A stretch of DNA of 64,000 bases from Caulobacteraceae bacterium (GCA_947452365.1 CANGCO010000003.1:23737-87736); one strand, 5' to 3'. Positions 52,071 to 63,601 are shown, counted from the stretch's first letter. Program-made: numbers and translations. Notes: generated by a model not told the origin, from the letters alone.

Positions 52071-53156
52071 CTAGCCCGCCGTCTGTTCGACTAGGTCCGC
52101 CAATCGCTCGGCGGCATCGGGCAGGGCCACGCCATGGGCGGCCTTGGCCATGGCGCCCATGGCCGCCGGATCGCCCAATAGACCCTCTAGAGCCTTGGCC
52201 ATGACATCAATGGTCAGATCGTCCTCGGCCAAGACCAAGGCTGCGCCGACATCGCTGAGGAGCTTGGCATTGAAGGTCTGGTGGTCATCCATGGCGATTT
52301 TCAGCGGAATCAGGATGGAGGGTTTTCCAGCGACTGCCAGTTCGCTCACGGTCGAGGCCCCGGCCCGGCCAATCACCAGATGCGCCTTGGCCAGACGGCC
52401 CGCCATGTCGCGAAAAAAGGGTGCAATCTCAGCATCAACCAGGGCATTGGCATAGGCCTTGCGCGCCTCGTCCATCGATTCTGGCCGGGTTTGTTGCTGT
52501 ACCTTGAGGCGAAATCGCAAGGCCTCAGGCAGTTGCCCGATCGCTGCCGGGATCAATTCCGATAAGAGCCGGGCGCCCTGACTGCCGCCCGTCACGAGCA
52601 GGTGAATCTCGCCATCAGGTGCCTGATAGGCCAGATCGGCTAGGCCTCTAATTTCAGGGCGAACCGGATTGCCGACCACCACAGCCCTTGCCTGAACAGC
52701 GGGCACGGCCTTTTCAAGCGTCGGAAAGGCGCTGGCTATGGCCTGGACCCGCGGGGCCAAAAAGCGGTTGACCCGGCCAAGCACGGCATTTTGCTCATGG
52801 ATCATGGCGGGCCGTTTGGCCGACAGGGCGGCCAAAAGGGCTGGCAAGGATGGATACCCGCCAAAGCCAACCACGATGGCGGGCTCGATCACCTTGAACG
52901 CGGCCCTCGCCTGCAACACGCCTTGCAAGACGCTGACCCCCGCCCGCACCATGCCGACCGGATCACCGGGGCGATAGGTGGCCGCAGACAAGGCAATGCG
53001 CTTTTCGGCTGGAAACTTGTCGGCATAGGCCGCGCCGCGCTCGTCCGTGGCCAGCACAACCCGCCAGCCGCGACTGCTCAAGACCTCAGCAAGGGCCTGG
53101 GCCGGAAACATATGCCCGCCGGTTCCGCCCGCAGCAATAACGGCAATTTTTCTCAT
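52071..53156 (-). CDS. murG: undecaprenyldiphospho-muramoylpentapeptide beta-N-acetylglucosaminyltransferase
   Basis: AAGGTGGHMFPAQALAEVL, GFGGYPSLPALLAAL, VTGGSQGARLLSE. Confidence 0.97.
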   Translation of the reverse strand: MRKIAVIAAGGTGGHMFPAQALAEVLSSRGWRVVLATDERGAAYADKFPAEKRIALSAATYRPGDPVGMVRAGVSVLQGVLQARAAFKVIEPAIVVGFGGYPSLPALLAALSAKRPAMIHEQNAVLGRVNRFLAPRVQAIASAFPTLEKAVPAVQARAVVVGNPVRPEIRGLADLAYQAPDGEIHLLVTGGSQGARLLSELIPAAIGQLPEALRFRLKVQQQTRPESMDEARKAYANALVDAEIAPFFRDMAGRLAKAHLVIGRAGASTVSELAVAGKPSILIPLKIAMDDHQTFNAKLLSDVGAALVLAEDDLTIDVMAKALEGLLGDPAAMGAMAKAAHGVALPDAAERLADLVEQTAG

Positions 53157-54328
53157 AAGGCGGGGCTTCCCTGACCATGCGGTTCGCTCTGGGCATAAGC
53201 ACCGGGCCTGCGCCGGGTCAAGGCCAGAGCAAGACCGAGCGTCAAGGCCATGCCAAACATGCTGGAGCCGCCATAGGACAGGAAGGGCAAGGTCATGCCC
53301 TTGGTCGGGATCAGGTTCAGGTTCACCGCAACATTGATCACGGCCTGCTCGCCTAGCAGCACAAACAGACCCGCCGCCGCAGCCTGCCCAAACGAGTCCG
53401 ACAGCTTCATGGCCTTGGAAAGCCCCCGCAACACGATATAGGCAAACAGGCCAATCAGGCCGAGTGAGAAGATCAGGCCATACTCCTCAGCGGCGACCGA
53501 ATAAATGAAATCAGTATGCAGGTCCGGCACATGGCGCTTCATCACGCCTTCACCTGGCCCAATGCCAAACAAGCCGCCATTGGCAATGGCTTCCATGGCG
53601 CGGTCGACCTGATGGGTGTCGGCACTGCCAGGATTTAGGAAACGGTCAAACCGGCTGGCAACATGGCTGAACATGAGATAACCGCCGCCAAGCAAAATCG
53701 CGGCTAACAAAGGTAAGAGCAAGATCCAAATAGTCGGCATCCCCGCAATCCAAAACACAATGGCAAAGGCCGAGGTAATCAGCATGGTCTGGCCAAAGTC
53801 CGGCTGGATGAGCAAAAGGATGCAGGACAAAAATAATAGCCCGCAGGCTATGGTGACGCCAGGAACACCCTGGCCCTTTTGACCTTCGGCAAACATCCAG
53901 GCTGCCAAAACAATCAAGCTTGGCTTCATCAGTTCAGACGGTTGCAGCGAAAACCCGCCCAATTGCAGCCAGCGGGTCGCGCCCTTGGCCGCATGCCCCA
54001 AAAATGGCAAGGCGATCATGATCAGGACAGCAACCAGATAAATGATCGCGCACGCGCGTTTTACCCCGCGCGGGGACAGGGTTGATACGGCCAGCACAAT
54101 CACGGCGCCCAATGCGGCAAATACCGACTGGCGCACGGCAAAATGGAACGGGTCGCTGATATTCATCCGCCCCGCAGCAGCCGGACTGGAGGTAAAGGAC
54201 AAGAGCACGCCCAGTACAATCAATAGTCCGGTCGCGCCCAGGAGCCAGCGGTCGGTGGTCCACCACCAATTGGCCAGGGCCGAACGGTCATCGCGGGAAA
54301 AGGCGTGGTATTGGCTCGGTGCCGTCAT
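53153..54328 (-). CDS. ftsW: lipid II flippase/glycosyltransferase FtsW
   Basis: SEDS family: QPSELMKPSLIVLAAW, FIYSVAAEEYGLIFSLGLIGLF, GMTLPFLSYGGSSMFGMALTLGL. Confidence 0.96.
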   Translation of the reverse strand: MTAPSQYHAFSRDDRSALANWWWTTDRWLLGATGLLIVLGVLLSFTSSPAAAGRMNISDPFHFAVRQSVFAALGAVIVLAVSTLSPRGVKRACAIIYLVAVLIMIALPFLGHAAKGATRWLQLGGFSLQPSELMKPSLIVLAAWMFAEGQKGQGVPGVTIACGLLFLSCILLLIQPDFGQTMLITSAFAIVFWIAGMPTIWILLLPLLAAILLGGGYLMFSHVASRFDRFLNPGSADTHQVDRAMEAIANGGLFGIGPGEGVMKRHVPDLHTDFIYSVAAEEYGLIFSLGLIGLFAYIVLRGLSKAMKLSDSFGQAAAAGLFVLLGEQAVINVAVNLNLIPTKGMTLPFLSYGGSSMFGMALTLGLALALTRRRPGAYAQSEPHGQGSPAL

Positions 54329-54346
54329 GCACAGGTCCCTTCCGCT

Positions 54347-55774
54347 TCAGGCCACAGCCGTATTGGGCGCAAGCGCCAGCAAACCCTGGACCGCCTGGCG
54401 AAAAGCATCGCCCCTAGCCTCGAAATCAGGAAACTGGTCGAACGAGGCACACGCCGGCGATAGCAGGACAACACGCTCTGACTGGTCATTAATCGCCTCG
54501 GCGGCCGCATCAACAAACGCCGCTGCCGTGGCATCAGCAAGTGTGTCACAGCACACATAGGCCACCTTACCATCCAGGGTCTTGGCAAAGGCCTCGGTCG
54601 CCTCACCGATCAGATAGGCCTTGGCAACCTTGTCAAATAGGTCGCTTAACGGCTCAATTCCGCCCGATTTTGGCACCCCGCCCAGGATCCAATGTATGCG
54701 CGGATAGCTGCTCAAGGCCTGGCGCGCCGCATCGGCATTGGTGGCCTTAGAGTCATTGACCAGCCGCACCCCGCCAATAATCGCCACTGTCTCCATGCGG
54801 TGGGCAAGGCCTGGAAAAGACATCAGGCCCTGGGCCGCGTCGTCCTGGGACAGGCCCAAGGCGCGCACAGCGGCATAGGCCGCCGCCGCATTTTGCCAAT
54901 TATGCCGACCGGGCAAGGAGCGGGCCAAGGTCAGGTCCGCCACCTCGACCACCCGGTCGCCCGTGCCATCATACAAGACCCCTTGCAGCACATAGACACC
55001 GCGGCCCATGGACCGGCCCGCCGAAATCGGGCGGATCGTGCGCCGGTTGGCGGCGGTGATTTCGGTGCAGATGCGCTGGCACCAGGCATCATCAACCCCA
55101 ACCACGGCGGTATCGCCCTTGCCTTGATTGAGCAAGATGCGGCGCTTGGCGGCAACATAGCCATCCATGCCACCATGACGATCAAGATGGTCAGGGGTGA
55201 TATTGAGCAGGACCGATACGGTCGGCTTGAGGCTAGACGTCAGATCGAGCTGGTAGGACGAGACCTCCAGCACATAGACCGCGCCGCCATGCATGTCCTC
55301 GAGGCCCAGGACGCCAAGGCCAATATTACCGCCAATCCGGGTATCCTTGCCGGCCATGGCGCAGATATGACCGATTAGGGCCGTGGTGGTAGACTTGCCA
55401 TTGGTGCCGGTAATCGCAACGATTTTTGGCCGCTTATGCTCTGGGGCGGCATTCACTGTGCGGGCAAATAGCTCGATATCACCGAGGATTTCAACGCCTG
55501 CGGCCCTAGCCTTTTCCACCGTCCAGTGCGGACGCGGATGGGTCAGGGGCACGCCCGGTGACTGCATCAGGGCGTCAAACTGGCTCCAGTCGGCGCGGGT
55601 GAGGTCCACCAGTTCAAACCCTTCGCCCTTGGCCGCCTCACGGGCTGCAGGCTTTTCATCCCAAAGCGCGACGCGCGCACCCCCGGCCATGAGGGCGCGA
55701 GCAGCCGTCAACCCGGTACGACCCAGGCCAAACACCGCCACCGACTTGCCTTCAAAACCTATGACCGGGATCAC
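54347..55774 (-). CDS. murD: UDP-N-acetylmuramoylalanine--D-glutamate ligase
   Basis: VFGLGRTGLTAARALMAGGA, AITGTNGKSTTTALIGHI, LVNDSKATNADAA. Confidence 0.97.
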   Translation of the reverse strand: MIPVIGFEGKSVAVFGLGRTGLTAARALMAGGARVALWDEKPAAREAAKGEGFELVDLTRADWSQFDALMQSPGVPLTHPRPHWTVEKARAAGVEILGDIELFARTVNAAPEHKRPKIVAITGTNGKSTTTALIGHICAMAGKDTRIGGNIGLGVLGLEDMHGGAVYVLEVSSYQLDLTSSLKPTVSVLLNITPDHLDRHGGMDGYVAAKRRILLNQGKGDTAVVGVDDAWCQRICTEITAANRRTIRPISAGRSMGRGVYVLQGVLYDGTGDRVVEVADLTLARSLPGRHNWQNAAAAYAAVRALGLSQDDAAQGLMSFPGLAHRMETVAIIGGVRLVNDSKATNADAARQALSSYPRIHWILGGVPKSGGIEPLSDLFDKVAKAYLIGEATEAFAKTLDGKVAYVCCDTLADATAAAFVDAAAEAINDQSERVVLLSPACASFDQFPDFEARGDAFRQAVQGLLALAPNTAVA

Positions 55775-55784
55775 AATCCTGCCC

Positions 55785-56897
55785 CTATCTGAGTTTCAAG
55801 GTGGCCAGCCCGATCAGGGCCAGCACAACGCTAATGATCCAAAACCGGATCACCACGGTCGATTCAGCCCAACCAAGCTTTTCGAAATGATGGTGGATGG
55901 GGGCCATGCGAAACACCCGCTTGCCCGTCAGCTTGAACGAGGCCACCTGCACCATGACCGACACCGCCTCGAGCACAAACAAGCCGCCAATAATGGCCAG
56001 CACAATCTCGTGCTTGGTCACTACAGCCACTGTGCCCAGCGCACCGCCAAGGGCCAGCGAGCCGGTATCGCCCATAAAAATCTTGGCGGGTGGCGCATTG
56101 TACCACAAAAAGCCCAGACCCGCCCCGATCATGGCGCCGCAGAAGACGGCAATCTCGCCGACACCAGGCACGAAATGCAGTTGCAAATACTGGGCAAACA
56201 CATAATTGCCGACCAGATAGGCAATCAGGCCAAAGGCGGCCGAGGCGATCATGACCGGCACAATGGCAAGCCCGTCCAAACCGTCGGTTAGATTCACCGC
56301 ATTGGACGCGCCAACAATCACAAAGGCAGCAAAAGCCATATAGAACCAGCCCAGATCGATCAGCAGACGCTTAAAGATCGGGAAGGCCACCGAGGTCGAC
56401 AGACCTGGCGCTTCAACCGACCGATCACCGAATTGGATCAGGATAAACACCGCCGCCAGGGTCAGGGCGAACTGAAAGATTAGCTTCATGCGGCTCGAGA
56501 CACCGGCCGTGGTCTGCTTAGTCACCTTGGCATAATCATCGAGAAAGCCGAGCAGGCCAAAACCGCTCGTGACCATCAAGACCACCCAGACATGGACATT
56601 GCTCAGATCCGCCCAAAGCAGGGTCGAGACCACAACGCCGGCCAGGATCATAAACCCGCCCATGGTCGGGGTGCCGGCCTTTTCCACCACGTGCCGGGCA
56701 ATGCCATCGGTACGGATCGGCTGGCCCTTGCCCTGACGGGCGCGCATCCAGCGGATAAAGCGCGAGCCCATGGCAATGGCGATGATCTGGGCCGTAAATA
56801 CAGCCATGCCCGTCCTAAAGGTCAGATATTTCATTAGATTCAGGATTGGAATATGGGTCTTGAATTCCGCCAGTCTTTCATAGAGTAGATAAAGCAT
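55785..56897 (-). CDS. mraY: phospho-N-acetylmuramoyl-pentapeptide-transferase
   Basis: [59 protein letters not shown]. Confidence 0.98.
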   Translation of the reverse strand: MLYLLYERLAEFKTHIPILNLMKYLTFRTGMAVFTAQIIAIAMGSRFIRWMRARQGKGQPIRTDGIARHVVEKAGTPTMGGFMILAGVVVSTLLWADLSNVHVWVVLMVTSGFGLLGFLDDYAKVTKQTTAGVSSRMKLIFQFALTLAAVFILIQFGDRSVEAPGLSTSVAFPIFKRLLIDLGWFYMAFAAFVIVGASNAVNLTDGLDGLAIVPVMIASAAFGLIAYLVGNYVFAQYLQLHFVPGVGEIAVFCGAMIGAGLGFLWYNAPPAKIFMGDTGSLALGGALGTVAVVTKHEIVLAIIGGLFVLEAVSVMVQVASFKLTGKRVFRMAPIHHHFEKLGWAESTVVIRFWIISVVLALIGLATLKLR

Positions 56898-58288
56898 CAG
56901 CCCCGCCCCCCGATATCCATGCTCACCAGCGCCGTCGCAATCCGCGAGGCTTTTGATCCGTTTGAACCCTTGACCATAACCAGATCACCCGGTGCCACCG
57001 CCTCGGTTACTATCCCAGATAGGCGTTCTGCATCCGGGGCGTAGCCGCCTCTTTGAGTCGGTTCTAGGGCCTGCCATAAACAATTCATCAAGGGTCCACA
57101 GCAAAAGACCAGATCAATCCTGGCCGCTGAGATCGCCTCTGAAACCTGGGCGTGAAGGGCCGGACCGGCCTCGCCCAATTCGAGCATATCGCTCAAGACC
57201 GCAATCTTTCGCCCAGTCGCCTTGCGCGCGCCAAGCGTGTTGAGGGCTGCGGTCATTGAAACTGGATTGGCGTTATAGCTCTCATCAATCAGGGTCATTT
57301 CGCCGCCAGCCAAATTGATCACCCGCTCAGCACCGCGCCCAGCGAGGGGCTCGAACTGACCAAGGGCTGCAATGGCAAGATCCTGGTCCAGACCCAGGGC
57401 CTCCAGCATCAAAATGGCCGCAAGACTATTATGGCCCCAATGACTGCCCGCCTGCAGGATCGGGAAAGACACCGTCTTGCCATGTAAGACCGCAGAGACC
57501 AGCGAGCCCGACCCGCTCGGCTGAATATCGAGAAGCTGGGCGGCATTTGTACTGGCCGCGCCAAAGCTATCTACCTTGGCCCCGACCGCGCGAGCCCTCG
57601 CCAGCAGCAAATCAAACCAATGATTATCGGCATTAAGGATTGCAGTCCCGCCCGGCTCTAGCCCGGCAAAGATCTCGGCCTTGGCCAGAGCAACGCCCGC
57701 CTCGCCATCGGCAAAGTTTTCCATATGCACCGGACCAACCGTTGTAATGCAGACCACATGCGGCGCGACCATACGGCTTAGGGGCTCGATCTCACCGGCA
57801 TGGTTCATACCCAGCTCAAATACAGCGCGCTGCGTATCGGCAGGCATGCGCGCAAGGGTCAGCGGCACGCCAATATGATTATTGAACGACTTGACCGAGG
57901 CATGGCCATGCCCGCCCATGGCCAGACCCGTCGCCACGGCCTGGGTTAGGCTGGTCTTGCCGACCGAGCCGGTAATTGCCCCGCGCCGGGCGCCAGAGGC
58001 GCGCTTGCGGGCATAGACGCCCATCTGTTCTAATCCGGTCAAGACGTCGGGCACCTGCACGGCCGAACCCTCAACCGTCTGGCTAACCAGGGCTGCGGCC
58101 GCGCCCTTGGCATTGGCCTGACCAACAAAATCATGCCCATCGCGCACACCGGCCAGGGCAATGAACAAATCACCGGCCTCAAGGTCGCGGGTATCGATGG
58201 CAAGGCCGGTCGCGGCAAAGTCAGGCCCAAGGCCCTGGCCGCCGGTTGCCAGAATAATCTCATCGCGGGTCCAGAGGGGGCGGCTCAT
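56897..58288 (-). CDS. murF: UDP-N-acetylmuramoyl-tripeptide--D-alanyl-D-alanine ligase
   Basis: [39 protein letters not shown]. Confidence 0.95.
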   Translation of the reverse strand: MSRPLWTRDEIILATGGQGLGPDFAATGLAIDTRDLEAGDLFIALAGVRDGHDFVGQANAKGAAAALVSQTVEGSAVQVPDVLTGLEQMGVYARKRASGARRGAITGSVGKTSLTQAVATGLAMGGHGHASVKSFNNHIGVPLTLARMPADTQRAVFELGMNHAGEIEPLSRMVAPHVVCITTVGPVHMENFADGEAGVALAKAEIFAGLEPGGTAILNADNHWFDLLLARARAVGAKVDSFGAASTNAAQLLDIQPSGSGSLVSAVLHGKTVSFPILQAGSHWGHNSLAAILMLEALGLDQDLAIAALGQFEPLAGRGAERVINLAGGEMTLIDESYNANPVSMTAALNTLGARKATGRKIAVLSDMLELGEAGPALHAQVSEAISAARIDLVFCCGPLMNCLWQALEPTQRGGYAPDAERLSGIVTEAVAPGDLVMVKGSNGSKASRIATALVSMDIGGRG

Positions 58289-59733
58289 TGCGGCGCCTCC
58301 AGCCCAAGTGCAAGCGCGGTTTCACGCACATCGTCGAATGGATGCACCACACCGGCCACGGTCTGGCCCTGTTCGTGCCCCTTGCCCGCCACCACCAAGA
58401 CATCGCCTGAGCGCAGCAGGCTGGCCGCATGGACAATGGCGGCGCGGCGATCACCGATATCCAGCGCCCCCGGTGCGGCAGCAAGGATCGATGCGCGGAT
58501 CGCGGCAGGATCTTCGGAACGCGGATTATCATCTGCAACGATGGCGATATCGGCCAGCCGCGCAGCAATCTCGCCCATTTGTGGCCGCTTGCCCCGGTCA
58601 CGATCACCGCCCGCACCAAACACGACGATCAAGCGGCCTTGGGTATGGGGCCGAAGCGCGGCAAGCACGGTCTCTAGACCGTCAGGCGTATGCGCATAAT
58701 CGACATAGGCCTCACCGCCCTTTGGGCCGGTTCCAACCCTTTGCATCCGACCCGGCGCGCCTTGCAAATGCGCCAGCGCCGCCAAGACGGCTTCTGGGTC
58801 TTCACCCACCGCAATACAAAGCCCTGCAGCGGCTAGGGCATTGGCCGCTTGAAACGCGCCCGCCAGCGGCAGATCAATCGTTGCTTCGCCTGTGCCAAAG
58901 CCCACAACCAGACGCTGGCCTGAGGGGAGGAGCTGGCGTGATTTCAAGGTCAGGGACTGGCCCCGCTCGCCTACCGACAAGACGGTCTGACCGGCCATAA
59001 CGGCGGCGGCGGCAAAACTGCCAAAGGCGTCGCTATCAGCATTGAGCACGGCCGTACCACCCCGCGGCAATAGGGTATCAAACAGCCTGAGCTTGGCGCG
59101 ACCATAGCTGGCCATATCGCCGTGATAATCCAGATGATCCTGGGTCAGGTTCAAAAACGCAGCCGCGCTAAGGGTCACCCCATCGAGCCTACGCTGGTCA
59201 ATACCGTGGGACGAGGCCTCGAGGGCCATATGGGTGACGCCCATATCCGCCAGCCTAGCCATCATTTCGGCGACATCGGCCGCATCTGGCGTGGTCAAGC
59301 CCGGCGGCGTCAATTGCTGACCCATGGCGGTTACACCTAGGGTGCCCATGCTGGCGGCCTTATGGCCAAGGGCCTCAAAGATTTGGCGGCAGAAGGTTGC
59401 CACCGAGGTCTTGCCATTGGTGCCGGTGACCGCAATACAGACCCTTGGCTGGCGCTGATAAAGCGCCTGGGCGGCCAGCGCATAGGCGCGGCGTGGATCG
59501 CTCACCCGGATGACGGGCACGCTCTGGTCAGGAGCCTCTGGCCCGGCCAGTATGGCCGCTGCCCCGGCTGCAATCGCTGCCGGGATAAAGCTGGCACCAT
59601 CGACCTTGGTACCGGGCAGGGCTGCGAACAATACACCGGGCCCAACCTTGCGGCTATCGGCGGTTATGGCCTGGATCAAGGGATCCCGATCGAGCGCTTG
59701 ATGCACCAGTTCGGATAAGGGCCTTGCCATCAT
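58285..59733 (-). CDS. murE: UDP-N-acetylmuramoyl-L-alanyl-D-glutamate--2,6-diaminopimelate ligase
   Basis: AVTGTNGKTSVATFCRQI, LEASSHGIDQRRLDG, DDNPRSEDP (Dap-recognition motif DNPR). Confidence 0.96.
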   Translation of the reverse strand: MMARPLSELVHQALDRDPLIQAITADSRKVGPGVLFAALPGTKVDGASFIPAAIAAGAAAILAGPEAPDQSVPVIRVSDPRRAYALAAQALYQRQPRVCIAVTGTNGKTSVATFCRQIFEALGHKAASMGTLGVTAMGQQLTPPGLTTPDAADVAEMMARLADMGVTHMALEASSHGIDQRRLDGVTLSAAAFLNLTQDHLDYHGDMASYGRAKLRLFDTLLPRGGTAVLNADSDAFGSFAAAAVMAGQTVLSVGERGQSLTLKSRQLLPSGQRLVVGFGTGEATIDLPLAGAFQAANALAAAGLCIAVGEDPEAVLAALAHLQGAPGRMQRVGTGPKGGEAYVDYAHTPDGLETVLAALRPHTQGRLIVVFGAGGDRDRGKRPQMGEIAARLADIAIVADDNPRSEDPAAIRASILAAAPGALDIGDRRAAIVHAASLLRSGDVLVVAGKGHEQGQTVAGVVHPFDDVRETALALGLEAPQ

Positions 59734-61493
59734 AATTCGCCCCCATTTAAGCGCTCGGGCGTAAGGGTGCCGGACAGGGCCAAGGGCAAGGGCGCGACCA
59801 CGCGTTTAATGCCCAGATAGGGCGCAATGCGCTCAATCACCCGTCCTGCGGTCGGGGCCGCCGTCCAGCCGCCCGTGGCAAAGCCATTTGAGGCCTTATT
59901 GCCCTTGGGTTCATCGAGCAGGATCAGAACAAAATACCGGTCAGCCTCCATGGGCCCGTCGGTTGGGAAGACGGCGGCAAAGGTCGAGACCAGCTTGGAA
60001 TGATCGTATTTGCCAGCGATAACCTTATCTGCAGAACCGGTCTTGCCGCCAATCCGATAGCCCGGCGCAGCAAACTCTGCCTGTGTGCCTGTGCCATTGG
60101 TGACATTCAGGCGCATCACATCCAGCACGCTACGGGCCGTGGCCTGCGATATCACCCGTCGACCGGTGGGTACAGCGCCGGGCTCAAGCTTGCGGATGGT
60201 CAAGGGAATAAAGGTCCCGCCATTGAGGACAGCGCCCATGCCCGCCGCAATAGCCAATGGGGTGACCGAAATCGAGTGGCCGAACGATGTCGAGGCAACA
60301 ATATTGGGCGTCCATTGCCGAGGCAGGAGCGGCCTGGTCGTCTCAGCCAACTCGATCGGGGCAGCGGAAAACAGGCCAAACCTGCGGAAATAGTCCTGCA
60401 TGGTGTTTGGCCCCATCGACAAGGCCAGCCGCGAGCTGCCGATATTAGATGAATGCAGAAAAATTTCCGAAAGCGTCATGACCCTGTTTTGCGGATGATA
60501 GTCATGAATGGTTTGACCATTGATCGTGATCGGCGCTGTCGCATCAAAGGTGGTGCTCAGGGTCGCCGCGCCGGTATCGAGGCCCATAGCCACCGTAAAG
60601 ACCTTGAAGATCGAACCCATCTCATAAACCTGCGCCGCCGCGCGATTGCGCAGCAGATCAAGCGAGGTCTGACCGGCAAGATTAGGGTCATAATCAGGAT
60701 AACTGACCATGCCCAAGACCTCGCCCGTATGGATATTGGTCACGAGCCCAACAGCGGCCTTGGCTTGGAATTCACGGGCGGCCTTTTGCACCTCGTCCTC
60801 AAGCGCCGCCTGGATGCGAAGATCAACCGCAAGCGGAACGGCATCGTGATGGGCCGCGCCATTGCGCACCGTCTGGTCAAGCGCCAATTCCGCCCCGGCA
60901 AGGCCCGCGCCGCCCTTGCCCGAATAGCCAATCAGATGGGCCGCTGTTGCGCCGAGGGGATAGACCCGGCGCTCTTCTTCTTCAAAGGATATTCCAGGCA
61001 GGCCGAGATCTTGAATCCGCATCTTTTGCTCGGGCGTCATACCACCGAACAGGAATTCACGGCGCTTGCCCTGCAAGGCCCGCCCAAGCCTAGCCCTATC
61101 CAATTCTGGCAAGGCCACGGCCAGAACCCGCTGGGTTTCGGATGTGTCCCAGATTTCGCGTGGATCGACATAAATGCCAAAATGCGGCAGGTCCACAGCC
61201 AGCATCTGGCCATTGCGATCCACCAGATCACCGCGCGCGCCAGGCAGGGCCATTTGGCCAGCATTTGCATCGGCCGGCCCCGAAAACAGGGCCAGTCGCG
61301 CCGCGCCAAGGGCCAGCAGGAAAAATGCGACCGCAAACAGCGCCATAACCGATGCGACCCTTACCCGGATATCATCCTGAATCTTCCCCGAGACCTTGGT
61401 GCGCTCAAAATCATGCTCGACCCGCCAGACAAACGCCTTGAGCCAACGCCATGCGGGGGGCAGGCGATAATGGGCCAGATCAGCGGGCCTCAA
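59730..61493 (-). CDS. ftsI: peptidoglycan D,D-transpeptidase FtsI (PBP3)
   Basis: GSIFKVFTVA (SxxK), HSSNIGSSRLAL (SSN), GGKTGSADK (KTG). Confidence 0.95.
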   Translation of the reverse strand: MRPADLAHYRLPPAWRWLKAFVWRVEHDFERTKVSGKIQDDIRVRVASVMALFAVAFFLLALGAARLALFSGPADANAGQMALPGARGDLVDRNGQMLAVDLPHFGIYVDPREIWDTSETQRVLAVALPELDRARLGRALQGKRREFLFGGMTPEQKMRIQDLGLPGISFEEEERRVYPLGATAAHLIGYSGKGGAGLAGAELALDQTVRNGAAHHDAVPLAVDLRIQAALEDEVQKAAREFQAKAAVGLVTNIHTGEVLGMVSYPDYDPNLAGQTSLDLLRNRAAAQVYEMGSIFKVFTVAMGLDTGAATLSTTFDATAPITINGQTIHDYHPQNRVMTLSEIFLHSSNIGSSRLALSMGPNTMQDYFRRFGLFSAAPIELAETTRPLLPRQWTPNIVASTSFGHSISVTPLAIAAGMGAVLNGGTFIPLTIRKLEPGAVPTGRRVISQATARSVLDVMRLNVTNGTGTQAEFAAPGYRIGGKTGSADKVIAGKYDHSKLVSTFAAVFPTDGPMEADRYFVLILLDEPKGNKASNGFATGGWTAAPTAGRVIERIAPYLGIKRVVAPLPLALSGTLTPERLNGGEL

Positions 61494-61897
61494 TGGTCTG
61501 ACCCCATGGACGGCGCCGCCGGAACCGGCTGAACACCTGACACCCTCGCCTTGGGCTGGTTCAAGATCGCCACCTGCGACAAGACCTCCGGGCCTATTTC
61601 CTGGCCCGCCCGGATCGGCGCAAGCCCAAGATAGCCCTCGGCGAGTTGGCCAATGCGCTCAGGTTGTTCGAGGTGAGCCACCTCGGCGCGTAGCACCCTA
61701 AGATTGGCTTGCTCGGTCAGAATTTGACGGTCAATCCGGGCGATTTCCACCCGGTCATGACCCGCACCGGCCTTTAGCAAATAGACCGCCAAGGCTAGGA
61801 CCAAAAACACGCCCAGACCCACGACCTCGACCAGCCGAAAGCCGCGAATGCGCCGCTCAAACAGGGCCGAAAGGGAAGCGAGCGCATAATGGCTCAT
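61490..61897 (-). CDS. ftsL: cell division protein FtsL
   Basis: Single TM small protein with coiled coil, between ftsI and rsmH. Confidence 0.85.
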   Translation of the reverse strand: MSHYALASLSALFERRIRGFRLVEVVGLGVFLVLALAVYLLKAGAGHDRVEIARIDRQILTEQANLRVLRAEVAHLEQPERIGQLAEGYLGLAPIRAGQEIGPEVLSQVAILNQPKARVSGVQPVPAAPSMGSDH

Positions 61898-62856
61898 GCC
61901 GCAGCCCCCCAGGCGGGGGCGGTCGTGCGGATACCCGCACGGAGCTTGGCCGAGCGCGAGCGGGGATTAACGGCAAGCTCGGCATCGGAAGGCGCGCGCG
62001 CGCCATTAAACACCAGTTCAAAAGTCGGGGCCTTGGCTTGCTGCACCGGCGGCAGGTGACGTGAGCCCCCGGGCAGCCGACCCGCACGCTCGGTAAAGAA
62101 GGCCTTGACGATGCGGTCTTCAAGCGAATGGAAGGTGACGACGGCGAGCCGTCCGCCGGGCTTAAGCACCGCTTCGGCCGCCTCTAGCCCGGCCTCAAGC
62201 TCGGCCAGTTCCTCATTGACGACAATGCGCAGGGCCTGAAACACCTTGGTCGCCGGATGGGTCGGCGCACCCTTGCGCCCACCGACCGCCCGCTCAATGG
62301 TTTCGGCCAGATCCAGCGTCGTGGTAAATGGGGTTTCCGCCCGCCGCCGAACCAAGAAGGCGGTGATCCGCCTTGCGGCCCGTTCTTCGCCATAGACCCA
62401 AAACATCCGCGACAGGGCAGAGGCTTCGGTAAAATTGACAATGTCAGCGGCGGTCGGACCATCGCCGCCCATACGCATATCCAGTGGGCCATCGCGCATA
62501 AAGGAAAAGCCGCGATCGGCCTCGTCCAACTGCATGGAGGATACACCAATATCAAACACAATCGCGTCGCAGGGCACAAGCGCGCGCGCGTCCAAGACCC
62601 CGGCCAATTGCGAGAACCGCGCCTCTACCAGTTCAAACCGGCCCGCCTCGATTAGGGGCGCCGCAAACCGCACGGCGCTTGGATCGCGATCCAGGGCAAT
62701 GACCCGTGCGCCCGCATCGAGCAAGGCGCGGCTATAGCCGCCCGCGCCAAAGGTTGCATCGAGCATGGTCTGGCCGGGGCCTGGCGTTAGGGCTGCGACC
62801 ACCTCGGCCAGCAAGACGGGAATATGGGCGGGGGCGGCAGCGGCCTGGTCGGTCAT
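61894..62856 (-). CDS. rsmH: 16S rRNA (cytosine(1402)-N(4))-methyltransferase
   Basis: [69 protein letters not shown]. Confidence 0.97.
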   Translation of the reverse strand: MTDQAAAAPAHIPVLLAEVVAALTPGPGQTMLDATFGAGGYSRALLDAGARVIALDRDPSAVRFAAPLIEAGRFELVEARFSQLAGVLDARALVPCDAIVFDIGVSSMQLDEADRGFSFMRDGPLDMRMGGDGPTAADIVNFTEASALSRMFWVYGEERAARRITAFLVRRRAETPFTTTLDLAETIERAVGGRKGAPTHPATKVFQALRIVVNEELAELEAGLEAAEAVLKPGGRLAVVTFHSLEDRIVKAFFTERAGRLPGGSRHLPPVQQAKAPTFELVFNGARAPSDAELAVNPRSRSAKLRAGIRTTAPAWGAAA

Positions 62857-63362
62857 GCGCCCTGCCCCGCCCCATTGGTCTTAAGCCCGACAGCTCTTTG
62901 CTGGGCGCGCAGACCCACCAGACCCTCACGCGCCGCAAGGCGTTGAGCGGCTCGGTGCGCCTGAAACGCCTCGCGCGACCAGATCTGAAACCGGTCGCCC
63001 AGGCCAACAATACTGACCCAGTCGGTTAGGCCAAACATCTCACAAAAGGCTTCTGGCAGGGTGATCCGGCCTGCCGTGTCAAAAGACAGGGGCCGCATTT
63101 CACCCAGGACCGAGGTTTCCAAGGCCAGCCTTAAAGGGTCGCCATAATCGAGCTCAGCCATCACCTTGGTATAGCGCGCGAGCAGGACTGCGCCGCCCGC
63201 CTCGAGGCAATCGGCTTCAAAAGCGGGGAAGCAATAGACGCCGTCAAGGTCTTGCAGCGGGGCCGGTCCTGCGGCGACCGCAGAGGCAAAGGCGCGAAAT
63301 TCCTGCGGCACCAGAATGCGCCGTTTTGAATCCAGTTGTTTCTCGAAGGTTGAGAGAAACAC
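62853..63362 (-). CDS. mraZ: transcriptional regulator MraZ
   Basis: [46 protein letters not shown] start chosen. Confidence 0.92.
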   Translation of the reverse strand: MFLSTFEKQLDSKRRILVPQEFRAFASAVAAGPAPLQDLDGVYCFPAFEADCLEAGGAVLLARYTKVMAELDYGDPLRLALETSVLGEMRPLSFDTAGRITLPEAFCEMFGLTDWVSIVGLGDRFQIWSREAFQAHRAAQRLAAREGLVGLRAQQRAVGLKTNGAGQGA

Positions 63363-63437
63363 CGCGCCCGTCCCTTTTGCCCTTGCCGCACCCCGACACC
63401 TAGGCCCCGGAGCCATGGCACAGTTCTGGCCACAACT

Positions 63438-63462
63438 GGGGTTAACACGGGATGAATTGGGA
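63438..63462. promoter_or_regulatory. MraZ-box-like triple repeat GGGGT-N5-CGGGA-N5-TGGGA upstream of mraZ
   Basis: Three NGGGN units at exact 10-bp spacing on the + strand, 76-100 bp upstream of the mraZ start. Confidence 0.5.
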
Positions 63463-63601
63463 CACAATGACACCAAATGACATTTTGGTCTGTTTTTCAG
63501 AGTTTTTCGTTAAAATCAGGCCAATAGCGGCCACAAACCCCGTCGCGCTATGCGACCCAACGGCCGCTATCGCGTTAACCATATGCTGTTTTAAAGTGGG
63601 A

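Noticed and set aside
60453-61532. 359-aa + strand ORF antisense to ftsI (and similar long antisense ORFs at 1285-2109, 55383-56291, 54692-55378, 16509-17291, 13936-14583, 40100-40825)
   Set aside because: High-GC shadow ORFs opposite well-supported conserved genes; biased His/Gly/Arg-rich composition
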